64,000 nt of DNA, taken from contig NZ_LMHJ01000001.1 of NCBI RefSeq assembly GCF_001427795.1, positions 2,443,664-2,507,663 of the forward strand, written 5' to 3'. The notes beneath the pieces were generated by a model. That model was not told where the DNA came from. It did not search any database and saw only the letters and a program-made list of their open reading frames with translations. Shown here piece by piece: positions 1-7,811 of this stretch. Position numbers and translations under genes: made by a program. Within the stretch, counting starts at the first letter, position 1. Every line of letters begins with the position of its first letter. This DNA comes from Nocardioides sp. Root682 (GTDB lineage: Bacteria; Actinomycetota; Actinomycetes; Propionibacteriales; Nocardioidaceae).

Positions 1-322
1 GTGCTGCCAGAAGGCCATGCGCGCAGGCTCCGAGCATGTCGCGCGGCCGCCCGACGAACTCAGGCGTGGCGAGCCGTATCGACTGCTCGTGCGCGCAAGT
101 CGCCTCACCGGCCATCGACCGGAATATGCCCGGAGCTTGAAACGCGCGGTGTCCACTACTGCAGCACTGGCGATACAACACCACCCGACAGTGCCTGGTC
201 AGTCGTCGCGGACAAGCCGGCGCGAGGGTCGCGACGTCGCCCTAGGATCCGCGGGCAGGCGATCCCAGAAGACCTCGTCCGTGACGGACAGGTACCTGGA
301 CGGCCTGGCAACCGATCAGTAA
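1..322 (+). CDS. 3' end of an unrecognised gene (partial)
   Basis: The frame starting at base 2 is open from the window edge to a TAA at 320-322. Its third codon positions are mostly G or C, as expected for coding DNA here. It converges on the Xre gene with a gap of only 16 bp. The visible residues are rich in Arg and Ser and show no family I recognise. An internal ATG at 17 could be a start, but the frame is open upstream of it, so this is more likely the C-terminal end of a longer protein. A second frame open from base 1 is less convincing. Confidence 0.3.
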   Translation, partial: CCQKAMRAGSEHVARPPDELRRGEPYRLLVRASRLTGHRPEYARSLKRAVSTTAALAIQHHPTVPGQSSRTSRREGRDVALGSAGRRSQKTSSVTDRYLDGLATDQ

Positions 323-338
323 AGAGAGGGCGAGAGTT

Positions 339-728
339 TCACCGAGAGGGTTGTTCGCCGACCTCCGGGCTGCGGGCTTCTTCCCAGACCCGGATCGAGG
401 TTACGAGGTCCTCATAGGTACGTGTGTTCGCCGGCGAGTGAAGCCAGCGAGCTGCGGCAGCCGCAACGGCGTCAGCCAGACCCTCCCCGTTGTTGACTCC
501 CACGAGCTCATCGACGTCCACGCCCAACTTTGCCGCGATGTGCTCGAGCACGCTGACGCTGGGGCGTCGCTCACCGTGCTCGATGCGGGACAGGTAGGCG
601 GCACTCACGCCGGCACCAGCCACAGCTTCGGCCTGGCGCAAGCCTGACCCGAGTCGGCGGGCCCGGATCCTCGATCCCAGGGTTGCTGGGAGGATTCGTT
701 GGTGCGCGAGCACTTGAGCGGGCGTCAT
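339..728 (-). CDS. Xre-family helix-turn-helix transcriptional regulator
   Basis: A protein of about 129 residues with a clear Cro/C1-type helix-turn-helix in its first half: a segment reading LGSRIRARRLGSGLRQAEAV, then AYLSRIEHGERRPSVSVLEH and a closing helix ending in LGVDVDELVG. Such proteins bind operators and commonly repress integration or transfer genes of integrative elements; that role is inferred from context. I chose the ATG at 728 because it begins just before the domain and lies 20 bp after the stop of the coiled-coil gene, consistent with one leftward operon. A longer reading with an N-terminal extension to 863 would overlap that gene. The C-terminal third has no recognised domain. 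Confidence 0.75.
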   Translation of the reverse strand: MTPAQVLAHQRILPATLGSRIRARRLGSGLRQAEAVAGAGVSAAYLSRIEHGERRPSVSVLEHIAAKLGVDVDELVGVNNGEGLADAVAAAAARWLHSPANTRTYEDLVTSIRVWEEARSPEVGEQPSR

Positions 729-748
729 CAAACCGAGTCCATCATCGA

Positions 749-1570
749 TTAAGTCCACGGTCCTGCTGGCGAACGATCCCGCTGCTCCGGGCTGGCCGTG
801 GCTTGGCGTTTCGCCCGTTCTTCGTTCGGGTGGCCTCCGTTGCCGGCCGGCCCTGCGCGACATTCGGACCGCATCCGCGCCTCGACGGCCTGGGAGTCGT
901 CGACCTTACTGTTGAGGTCCTGCGCAGTGGCTTCGCGCCGCTCCGCGCAGTCCCAAGCAACCTCAGCCTTCTCGTCGAGTTCGCCGCGGTCCTCGCGCAG
1001 ATCCTGCGCGACTTCTTGAGCCTCGTGGATCTCCTCGCTCTTCGACGACGGATCATGCTCCGTCTTCGCCGCGTGCTCCTCAGCGCCTCGGCGAGCAGCA
1101 TCAGCCCGGTCGGCGGCGGCCGTGAGCACCACCGCCTCGGCGGTGTCTCGCGCAGCTCGAGCACGCTCGGCGGCCGCGAGCTCTGCCGGCACGGTGGCCA
1201 GGTCGACCAAGCGCGGGTCGACGTCGTAGCGACGCCGGATCTCCTCAGTCATGAATTCCTCGACCCTGCGAGCCTCGGGGTCGAGCTCGCTCCACACAGT
1301 CGCGACCTGGTAGACCTCCGCGACTCGTTCGGGTGTGGGGTTGGTCCACCACTGAGGATCGTCGACCGAGCGGTACGACGTGCGTGCAGCGTCGCGCTCT
1401 GCGTCGAGCCGGGCCGTGAGGTCGGCCGCACGTGCCTCGGTCTCCGCTCGTCGACGTTCGGCGATCAGCTCGGCGGCCTTGGCAGCCGCTTCGGTCAGTC
1501 GCGTAACCACGGTTGCCGCGACGCGCAAGTGCTGCCCGACCGCCTCGTGGATCTCCTTCTGCTCGTCCAT
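749..1570 (-). CDS. Coiled-coil protein of the mobile element, function unknown
   Basis: About 273 residues, very rich in Ala, Glu and Arg, with long heptad-like stretches around residues 15-65 and 125-235 that should form coiled coils. A short conserved-looking segment with DDPQWWTNPT near residue 70 interrupts the helices. The ATG at 1570 is preceded by a good Shine-Dalgarno sequence (AGGGAGA), which favours it over an upstream start at 1690. The gene lies 11 bp after the stop of the preceding gene and 20 bp before the Xre gene, so the three probably form an operon. Proteins of this shape are often found near MobF relaxases on actinobacterial plasmids; a relaxosome accessory role is only an inference. 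Confidence 0.6.
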   Translation of the reverse strand: MDEQKEIHEAVGQHLRVAATVVTRLTEAAAKAAELIAERRRAETEARAADLTARLDAERDAARTSYRSVDDPQWWTNPTPERVAEVYQVATVWSELDPEARRVEEFMTEEIRRRYDVDPRLVDLATVPAELAAAERARAARDTAEAVVLTAAADRADAARRGAEEHAAKTEHDPSSKSEEIHEAQEVAQDLREDRGELDEKAEVAWDCAERREATAQDLNSKVDDSQAVEARMRSECRAGPAGNGGHPNEERAKRQATASPEQRDRSPAGPWT

Positions 1571-1581
1571 GTCTGTTCTCC

Positions 1582-2166
1582 CTATCTGTCGATGCCACGG
1601 TCCGGGCGCCCCGATGCGCCCGGAGCCTGCCGCGGCCCGATCTGCGGCCGCTCGGTCGCTCCCGGCGTACGTACCGGCCCCGTCGAACATCTACCTGTCG
1701 CCGGCATGACCCCGGTGCTCGGGGAGGCACCAACTCCGGCTGCTTCCAGCCTTCGGGAAACCATGTCGAGATCTCTTCGCACCACCAGCTGAATGGTCCG
1801 CGCCCGACGGGCGGCGGCCTCAGCTCGGTGCATGTCGTGCAGTGCCTTGGCCAGGTTGGCCAGCTGCTTGAGTACGGCGACGTAGGCCGCCGGGCCGGGC
1901 CGGCTCGCGGCGAGCAGCAGGTATGCCGTGCCGGCCGACGCCATCGATCGTCGCGGCGTCCGCCGTGGCTCGACGATCGTGCTCGAGCGCGCCAAGGCAT
2001 CAGCAGTTGCAGGCACCGGACCAGGCGTTGCCTCAGTCCTCAACGACCATGCAGCGAACGCACCGGATGGTCGCTGACGGAGCCAATCGGTCCGTCCGTC
2101 TACGCACTCATCGGCATGAGCGTGCGGGTCGCGCACGGCGACGGGGACAACAGGCGAAGCCTGCAC
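1582..2166 (-). CDS. Hypothetical helical protein of the mobile element
   Basis: The frame is open for up to 194 residues. The middle part, with LKQLANLAKALHDMHRAEAA and a following Arg-rich helix, looks like a real amphipathic helical protein; the ends are Pro- and Arg-rich. The start is uncertain: GTG at 2166 gives the full frame and ATG at 1944 gives a 120-residue protein, and neither has a strong ribosome-binding site. Its stop lies 11 bp before the coiled-coil gene, which supports a shared transcript. No family recognised; a MobC-like relaxosome helper is possible but unproven. Confidence 0.4.
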   Translation of the reverse strand: MQASPVVPVAVRDPHAHADECVDGRTDWLRQRPSGAFAAWSLRTEATPGPVPATADALARSSTIVEPRRTPRRSMASAGTAYLLLAASRPGPAAYVAVLKQLANLAKALHDMHRAEAAARRARTIQLVVRRDLDMVSRRLEAAGVGASPSTGVMPATGRCSTGPVRTPGATERPQIGPRQAPGASGRPDRGIDR

Positions 2167-2503
2167 TCACACAGCTCACGCCGTTCCCAGCGGAGGGGAC
2201 TGCTGCTAGAAAGCGTGGCGAGTCCCCTGGATTTTCGACGTCAATCAGATCGATTTCATCGTCGAGGATCGAGCTACGTGAACGCCGACCCGGAGCCAAA
2301 CGACCTCCGTTGCTGTCGCGATCGGCGTGCTCGGCAGCGCCGCAGACGGTCTGCCGCGGCGCCTGCGCAGCCCGGGAACCGTCGGCCTGGTGCCTCTGGG
2401 GACGTGCCACTTGCTGTCGACTGCGCCCTGTAACTGCACCTTTGCCACCCCTAAAGCATCACCGCTGACATTCCATCGCCGCCATCCGACCGCGAGCCCC
2501 CGA

Positions 2504-2688
2504 TGACGAACGGTGACGGATTCTGACGAGCCCGAAAACCCGCTCGCCCTGAGGCGATTCGAAGGCTCGAAACCGAGCGGCACGCATGCTACGAAGGTCC
2601 GTAGATCGATCAGCACGGCCCGTCCCCCCAAGGGCGGGCCGGTGTCATTTCAGGGGTCTTTGACGAACCGTGACGGGCGGTGACGAGC
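2504..2688 (+). repeat. Imperfect 28-bp direct repeat pair
   Basis: Copies at 2504-2531 and 2661-2688 both begin TGACGAAC and end TGACGAGC, with an internal TGACGG; 23 of 28 positions match. The second copy abuts the relaxase start. They may be relaxosome or regulator binding sites. Confidence 0.55.
2616..2641. terminator. GC-rich hairpin upstream of the relaxase
   Basis: A 10-bp stem (CGGCCCGTCC paired with GGGCGGGCCG, one G-T pair) with a CCCCAA loop lies between the two direct repeats. It could be a terminator or part of oriT structure; no T-run follows on the plus strand. Confidence 0.4.
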
Positions 2689-2693
2689 ACATC

Positions 2694-5402
2694 ATGCACG
2701 GTGGCGTGAAGTTCTACCGCGGCTCAGCAGCCGCCGCACGTTCCTACGTCGAGGCCGACCACTCACGTGCGGACGACTACTACCTGACCGAGGGCAGCGG
2801 CGTTGCCGAGCACTACGTCGTCGACGTGAGCGACGACGGAACTGCGATCGTCCGGCGACCGGATCTTGACGGTCCGGCGTACGAGAAGTGGGTCGCGGGG
2901 TACGACGTCGCAACCGGTGCCGCGAAGGGGCGGTTGCGTGATGACGATCGCGCGTTGCGGTTCGTCGAGGTGGTCGTCAACGGGCCGAAGACCTGGTCGC
3001 TCGCTGCCGCACTCCATCCGGATCTCGCTGCTGCGTACGAAGCTGCACAGACCCATGCGGCCGAGGAGGTCATCGGGTGGGTCGCCCAGCACGCGACCAC
3101 GCGCATCGGTCCGCGTGGCCGACAGGTCCAGGTGCCCGTCGAAAAGATCGAGGCCGCGGTCGTTCGGCACTACACCTCGCGCGCCGGTGACCCGCACCGC
3201 CACCTCCACGTCCAGATCAACACACGCGTGTACGCAGCCGGCGCCTGGCGTGGCCTCCACTCCGTCGGAGTCGTGGACTCCATCGAGGCACTCAACGGCA
3301 TCGGTCACGCCGCCGTCATGTGCGACCCCGAGTTCCGCGCTGCGCTCGCCGAACATGGCTACACCCTCGACGACTCCGGCGAGATCAAGGAGCTCGCTCC
3401 GTACGCGGGTCGGTTCAGCCAACGCACCTCGCAGATCAACCGCAACGTCGACCGCTACGAAGCCGAATGGCGCACCGACCACCGCGGCGAAGAACCGGGT
3501 CCGAAGCTGCGACAGTCATGGGACCGCCGCGCATGGGCCGACGCACGACCCGACAAAGTCGTACCCGCCAGCGGCGCCGACCTCGTCACCCGCTGGAACG
3601 GTGAACTGCACGACCTCGGCTTCCGTCCACCGACAGAAACAGTTGAGGTTCACTCAACGGCTATCGGTCGGTTGCGTCGCGACGCCGTCGTCGACCTTGT
3701 CCTCACCCGACTCGGAGCGAAACGCTCGGCATGGAACGCGGCCGACATCCGCGGCGAAGTCGAGAAACTGATCCCCGCCGTCGGCATCATCGCCGACCGA
3801 GCAGTGCGCACAGAACTTGCAGAGGACCTCACCGCACGGGCAGTGTTCTCGTGTCGCCCGCTGCGCGAACGCGGCGACGTTCCCGAGCACATCAGGAACC
3901 TCACCTCCGACCGGGTCCTCGACGTCGAAGCGAACCTGATCGACGCCATCGCAACCCGCGCACTGCAACCAGTTCGACCATCAGTTCCGATGCGGGGGTG
4001 GGAACACCTCGATGCCGCGCAGCGGAACGTTGTTGCTGCACTTGCCGGTGACGCTGGCCTGCTCGTGATTGAGGGCGCGGCCGGTACCGGGAAGACCACC
4101 ACCCTCGCCGCCGCCCGTGATGCGCTCGATGCCAGCCACTGCCGACTCGTTGTCGTCACCCCGACCCTCAAAGCCGCCCAGGCTGCGCGCCAACAGGTCG
4201 GCACCGACGCGTTCTCCGCCGCGTGGCTCATCCACCAAAACGGATTCCGATGGGACACCGACGGCCACTGGTCACGCATCGACCTTGCCCGCGAACAGAT
4301 CAACGCCGTGGCACGGCTGTCGCCTGGCGACGTACTGCTCGTCGACGAGGCCGGGATGCTCGACCAAGACACCGCCCGCGCACTGTTCGCGATCGCTGAC
4401 CGCGCCGGCGCGACTGTTGCGCTCCTCGGGGACCGCCACCAACTGCCCGCCGTCGGTCGCGGCGGGCTACTCGACCTCGCAACGCGCTGGGTGACACCCG
4501 AAGCACACCTCGAGCTCGAGTCCGTGCACCGGTTCGTCGACCCCGCGTACGCCAACCTCAGCCTGCTCATGCGCTCTGGTGAGCGATCTAGTGAGATCTT
4601 CGACGCCCTCCTCGAGCGCGGACTGATCACGATCCACGCCACCGAGGTCGAACGCACCGCCGCCCTCGCGGACATCGGCGCTGCAAGCGAGGACCTGATC
4701 ATTGCCGACACCCGCGAACAAGTCGGCGCCCTCAACGCCGCTATCCGCGACCACCGCCGCCGCACTGGTGAGCGGGTTGGTGAGCGGAATGGTGAGCGGA
4801 ATGGTGAGCCTGTCACCCGTCGTGGTGAGCGGATCGGGCTCGGTGACCGTGTCGCCACCCGTCGCAATGACCGCGACCTTGGCGTCGCCAACCGCGACGT
4901 GTGGACTGTCGCCGGCATCGGAGACGACGGGAGCCTTCTCGTCGCTGGTCGCGCCGGCCAACGAGAACTCCCCGCCGACTACGTCGGCGAACACGTCGAG
5001 CTCGCCTTCGCCTCGACCGTCTATGGAGCCCAGGGCGAGACCGTCGACTCCGCCCACCTCGTCATCGGCGAAACGACCGGTGCCGCAGCGGCGTACGTCG
5101 CGATGACCCGCGGCCGCCACAGCAACACGGCGCACCTGGTCGCCGACTCTGTTGATGACGCCCGCGACCAATGGGTGGGCGTGTTCAGCCGCGACCGAGC
5201 CGACCTCGGCCCCGGATACGCCGCCATCCGTGTCGATGAAGACGTCGAGCGCTACGGCATCCAGACGTCACGTCCGGAGACAACGCTCCAGGCCGCTGCA
5301 CTGAAGCGCGCACTGGCCGATGGCCTGGCCGGACGTCGGCCGCGACCCGAAGACCGGCAATACATGAGTCCTCCACCGGTTGGGCCGGGGATCGGCCGAT
5401 GA
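2694..5402 (+). CDS. MobF-family conjugative relaxase with helicase domain (TrwC/TraA-like)
   Basis: About 902 residues. The N-terminal 300 residues are a TrwC-type relaxase: two adjacent Tyr near residue 24 (ADDYYLTEG) and the metal-binding histidine run HRHLHVQINT. The C-terminal part is a RecD/TraI-like superfamily 1 helicase with Walker A GAAGTGKTTT, Walker B LLVDEAGMLD, GDRHQLPAVGRGG, and motifs STVYGAQGETVDSAH and YVAMTRGRHS. It would nick the element at oriT, stay attached to the 5' end and unwind the strand for transfer. ATG 2694 fits the family start; an upstream GTG at 2670 is possible. A 12-bp tandem repeat lies inside the helicase domain. Confidence 0.92.
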   Translation: MHGGVKFYRGSAAAARSYVEADHSRADDYYLTEGSGVAEHYVVDVSDDGTAIVRRPDLDGPAYEKWVAGYDVATGAAKGRLRDDDRALRFVEVVVNGPKTWSLAAALHPDLAAAYEAAQTHAAEEVIGWVAQHATTRIGPRGRQVQVPVEKIEAAVVRHYTSRAGDPHRHLHVQINTRVYAAGAWRGLHSVGVVDSIEALNGIGHAAVMCDPEFRAALAEHGYTLDDSGEIKELAPYAGRFSQRTSQINRNVDRYEAEWRTDHRGEEPGPKLRQSWDRRAWADARPDKVVPASGADLVTRWNGELHDLGFRPPTETVEVHSTAIGRLRRDAVVDLVLTRLGAKRSAWNAADIRGEVEKLIPAVGIIADRAVRTELAEDLTARAVFSCRPLRERGDVPEHIRNLTSDRVLDVEANLIDAIATRALQPVRPSVPMRGWEHLDAAQRNVVAALAGDAGLLVIEGAAGTGKTTTLAAARDALDASHCRLVVVTPTLKAAQAARQQVGTDAFSAAWLIHQNGFRWDTDGHWSRIDLAREQINAVARLSPGDVLLVDEAGMLDQDTARALFAIADRAGATVALLGDRHQLPAVGRGGLLDLATRWVTPEAHLELESVHRFVDPAYANLSLLMRSGERSSEIFDALLERGLITIHATEVERTAALADIGAASEDLIIADTREQVGALNAAIRDHRRRTGERVGERNGERNGEPVTRRGERIGLGDRVATRRNDRDLGVANRDVWTVAGIGDDGSLLVAGRAGQRELPADYVGEHVELAFASTVYGAQGETVDSAHLVIGETTGAAAAYVAMTRGRHSNTAHLVADSVDDARDQWVGVFSRDRADLGPGYAAIRVDEDVERYGIQTSRPETTLQAAALKRALADGLAGRRPRPEDRQYMSPPPVGPGIGR
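4767..4814 (+). repeat. 12-bp in-frame tandem repeat inside the relaxase
   Basis: Four units beginning GGTGAGC run without a break: GGTGAGCGGGTT, GGTGAGCGGAAT twice, and a diverged GGTGAGCCTGTC. They encode repeated Gly-Glu-Arg-X in a surface-type loop of the helicase domain. Length could vary by slippage without a frameshift. Confidence 0.8.
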
Positions 5403-5555
5403 CATTCCTGACCAGGGGTGATCGGTGATCGCACCGGGGCGATGCGCGACATAGGTGACTGTGAGAGGTCAACGGCTGCCGTCCGATCTAGGACAACAGC
5501 GGTTGCTTCTCCGGCCATGAGCGCCGCCCGGCGCACCGCCGACTGAGGAGTCACC

Positions 5556-5768
5556 ATGACGATTGCACCGATCAGCGTCCCCGAGGAGTGGGACGACAAC
5601 GCGATTCTTCTGTTCGAGGAGTTCTGCGCCTTCATCCGCACCCCGCAGCGCACCGTCCGTGAGTGGCGCCGCCTCAGGCGCGGACCACGCTGGTGGCGTT
5701 TCAACGGCAACGGCCGGCTCTACACAACCGTCGCCGAACTGCGCCGCTTCCTGGGTCCCATCGCCTGA
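5556..5768 (+). CDS. Small helix-turn-helix-like protein of the mobile element
   Basis: Seventy residues, preceded by a strong ribosome-binding site (GAGGAGTCACC before ATG). The C-terminal half, with RTVREWRRLRRGPRWWRFNG and then a short strand and helix, resembles the winged MerR/excisionase type of DNA-binding domain. The next gene starts 9 bp downstream with an identical GAGGAGTC ribosome-binding site, so the two are translated from one message. Probably a regulator or a second directionality factor for the integrase; this role is inferred from size and position. Confidence 0.65.
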   Translation: MTIAPISVPEEWDDNAILLFEEFCAFIRTPQRTVREWRRLRRGPRWWRFNGNGRLYTTVAELRRFLGPIA

Positions 5769-5777
5769 GGAGTCGTC

Positions 5778-6050
5778 GTGACCACTTCACCGATCAACCC
5801 CGATGTCGTAGCGGAGCCAACCCAAGGACGTTCATCGCTACTGACGATCGACGAGGCGGCGGCCTACCTCAATGTGCCCGCACGATGGGTCGCCGAAGCG
5901 GTCCGACAACGGAAGGTCCGCTGCACGCGCATCGGTAAGCACGTCCGATTCCGGGCCGAGCACCTCGAGGAACTCATCGTCGCCGGCGAGCAGCCCGTCA
6001 CCACAGAGGTGGTCACCCTTCACCGCGATCGACGTCGCGCCCGGCTGTGA
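5778..6050 (+). CDS. Excisionase-type HTH_17 DNA-binding protein (Xis candidate)
   Basis: Ninety residues starting at GTG after GAGGAGTC. It carries a typical excisionase-family winged helix: LLTIDEAAAYLNVPARWVAE, then KVRCTRIGKHVRFRAEHLEE. Proteins of this type bend attachment-site DNA and steer tyrosine integrases towards excision. Unlike the usual xis-int order of actinomycete integrative elements, this gene converges on the integrase, with 129 bp between their stops. A short Arg-rich tail ends the protein. The family assignment is secure; the specific role as excisionase is an inference from the neighbouring integrase. Confidence 0.8.
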   Translation: MTTSPINPDVVAEPTQGRSSLLTIDEAAAYLNVPARWVAEAVRQRKVRCTRIGKHVRFRAEHLEELIVAGEQPVTTEVVTLHRDRRRARL

Positions 6051-6179
6051 GCCTCGGGCGATACCGCGTTGAACAATTGCGGCAACATGGTTGGCGCGTT
6101 GTTCCGGGTTCAGCGCCAGTTGCCCCAGCGTCGCCCGGTCGAACGGGCTTGCTGGCCTCCATGGAGGTCGCTCGGATGC

Positions 6180-7439
6180 TCATACCCCGGCCTTGGGTCG
6201 CACGGTCTGGCCGGACAGAGCGGTGTCGATGATCCCGGAGATCAGCTCATCACCGGCTGAGAGCAGGTGACCGTAGGTGTCGATCGTCGTGGTGATCGAC
6301 TCGTGACCGAGGCGGGCCTGGATGTGTGGCAGCGGTGCGCCGCCGGCGACCAGCCAAGCGACGTGAGTGTGTCGAAGGTCGTGGAAGCGGAACCTGCCGA
6401 TGCCCTCGGCCTCGAGCGCTTTCATCAACCTGCGCCACACGTGCGTGCTGAAGTCACCGTTGTGCAACGGGTAGCCCGCGTTCGACACGAAGACGAAGTC
6501 GTCGGCCGCCTTGTCCTTGAGCCGCTCGCGCAGGACGGCGACCAGTGCTGGGGAGATCGTGATGGTGCGGCGTGACTTCGTCGTCTTCGGTACGCCGAGA
6601 TGGTGGTCGCGCATCGTGTGCTTGGGCTTCAGCAGCTTGGCCAGCCAGCCGGGGACATCGGTGCTGTCGTCCTCTCCGTTGCGCTTCCATGCCTTGTTGA
6701 CCCGGATCGTGCCGCGTTCCAGATCCACGTCCGAGGCCCACAGCGCGCCGAGCTCCCCGAAGCGCATGCCCGTGCCCACAGCGACCACCAACAGGTCGGC
6801 GTACCCGCCCGCCAGCTCGACCGCCCTCTTTAACTCCAGCTCGGTGAGGAACCGCAACTCCGGGCGCGACTGCTTCACACGCGACATCCGCGGCGCCGTT
6901 CCGATAGCGGTGTTCGCGCTGAGGTAACCAAGCTTGACTGCGTAGGCGAACACGCCGTGGATCAGACCGTGGTAGTTCGCCTTCGTCTTCAGCGACCGGT
7001 CCCAGTCGATCAGCCACTCCTTCAGGTCCGCCTCTGTGATCGCGGTGACCGGCTTGGTGAAGATCAGCGCCCCACGGATCCGGGTCTTCTCCAGCACGCC
7101 CAGGTGGCCGAGGTAGCGCTTGCGGGTGCCGGGCGTGAGGTCGACGATCTGGCGGACGTACTCCTCGCCGATGTCCACGAACCGCGGCGGCGCCTTGAGC
7201 GGATCGGTTTCGCCGGGTGGGCGGACAAAGCCCTCACCCTTCACCCAGCCCTCAGGCCATCGCTGGCCAGCAGCGTCGACCATCTTCCGGAAGCCGTCGG
7301 CCCGTGCCAGGTTCTGAGCGTCAGTGCCGACGCTGAACGTCTCGACCTGTTTTGCACCGTCGCGGGCGCCTCCGAGGCGCCACATCACTCTCGCAGAGAC
7401 GCCGCCGTCGCCGCGCTTGCGCTTCTCTATCCACGCCAT
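6180..7439 (-). CDS. int: Tyrosine recombinase / phage-type integrase
   Basis: About 419 residues. The middle third is the SAM-like core-binding domain; the C-terminal catalytic domain has the first Arg in GTGMRFGELGALW, the second box as FHDLRHTHVAWLVAGG, the HxxH-like GHESITTTIDTYGH, and the nucleophile Tyr in that same motif. The start was set at ATG 7439 (MAWIEKRKRGDGG), the usual beginning for this family, with GGAAGG upstream; an in-frame ATG at 7484 would add 15 residues. The gene's 5' end faces the tRNA-Leu 3' end, so the attachment site is expected between 7440 and 7575. It should catalyse site-specific integration into that tRNA gene. Confidence 0.93.
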   Translation of the reverse strand: MAWIEKRKRGDGGVSARVMWRLGGARDGAKQVETFSVGTDAQNLARADGFRKMVDAAGQRWPEGWVKGEGFVRPPGETDPLKAPPRFVDIGEEYVRQIVDLTPGTRKRYLGHLGVLEKTRIRGALIFTKPVTAITEADLKEWLIDWDRSLKTKANYHGLIHGVFAYAVKLGYLSANTAIGTAPRMSRVKQSRPELRFLTELELKRAVELAGGYADLLVVAVGTGMRFGELGALWASDVDLERGTIRVNKAWKRNGEDDSTDVPGWLAKLLKPKHTMRDHHLGVPKTTKSRRTITISPALVAVLRERLKDKAADDFVFVSNAGYPLHNGDFSTHVWRRLMKALEAEGIGRFRFHDLRHTHVAWLVAGGAPLPHIQARLGHESITTTIDTYGHLLSAGDELISGIIDTALSGQTVRPKAGV

Positions 7440-7522
7440 ACCAGGACCTTCCGAGTGTCGCTGGTGCCCCCATCGTGCCCCCATGGGGCCAAACGGTGGT
7501 GACGAGGCTACGCCCGAAATGA

Positions 7523-7552
7523 GTGAAACCCCAGGTCACCCTGGGGTTTCAC
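7523..7552 (-). terminator. Hairpin terminator downstream of tRNA-Leu
   Basis: A perfect 13-bp inverted repeat (GTGAAACCCCAGG and its complement) with a TCAC loop lies 15 bp past the 3' end of the tRNA. It probably terminates the leftward tRNA transcript and may be part of the attachment region. Confidence 0.7.
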
Positions 7553-7567
7553 ACCAACTGCTCAACG

Positions 7568-7650
7568 TGCGCGAGGGGGGATTTGAACCCCCACGCCCTT
7601 TCGGACACTGCGACCTGAACGCAGCGCGTCTGCCGTTCCGCCACTCGCGC
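7568..7650 (-). tRNA. tRNA-Leu (CAG)
   Basis: The minus strand folds as an 83-nt type II tRNA: acceptor GCGCGAG pairing with CTCGCGC, anticodon stem CTGCG/CGCAG around loop TTCAGGT (anticodon CAG), a long variable arm, and T-arm GGGGGTTCAAATCCCCC. The 3' CCA is not encoded. A tRNA-Leu beside fhaA is also the arrangement in Mycobacterium. It serves as integration site of the adjacent element. Confidence 0.95.
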
Positions 7651-7811
7651 GTGAAGCGTCGGCAAGGTTATCCCAGTCCGCGCCACTCGCCCAAAACCGG
7701 GTCGCCGATGCCGGGACCACGCGGGGTCGCGGACGATGTACCGGGTCCGGAAGGGCACCACCGATACGATCGAGAGACCCGTCAGACGACCTCGGAAGGG
7801 AGGGCACCCAC

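Larger units (their letters stand above)
2167..2693. other. Intergenic region upstream of the relaxase, candidate oriT
   Basis: This 527-bp stretch between the leftward accessory operon and the rightward relaxase contains no convincing gene. It holds an imperfect 28-bp direct repeat and a GC-rich hairpin between the two copies. Origins of transfer usually lie directly upstream of the relaxase gene and carry such repeats, so this is the most likely place for oriT and for the two divergent promoters. No nic-site motif was recognised with confidence. Confidence 0.35.
1..7568. mobile_element. Integrated mobilisable element (right part) at tRNA-Leu
   Basis: Integrase, two small helix-turn-helix proteins, a MobF relaxase-helicase and an Xre regulator are packed against the 3' end of a tRNA-Leu gene, the classical target of tyrosine integrases. 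To the right of the tRNA the conserved fhaA operon begins at once, so the tRNA marks the element's right boundary. No second copy of the tRNA 3' end is visible between 1 and 7500, so the left attachment site probably lies outside the window. No TraB/FtsK-type transfer ATPase or type IV secretion gene is seen in this part. Whether the element is conjugative or only mobilisable cannot be decided from what is visible. Confidence 0.75.

Noticed and set aside
2108..2410. Leftward 100-codon frame containing an acidic stretch (DDEIDLIDVENPGDSP)
   Set aside because: Only a short part looks protein-like, there is no ribosome-binding site, and the rest is Arg-rich shadow-type sequence; not enough to call a gene.
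2616..2641. CRISPR-like or phage repeat near the relaxase
   Set aside because: Only one hairpin and two diverged direct repeats; no array of equal spacers and no cas genes anywhere in the window.
7523..7552. Left arm of the tRNA-Leu terminator as the element's attachment core
   Set aside because: No second copy found in the window; it is more simply the tRNA terminator. The core is expected in the tRNA 3' end itself.
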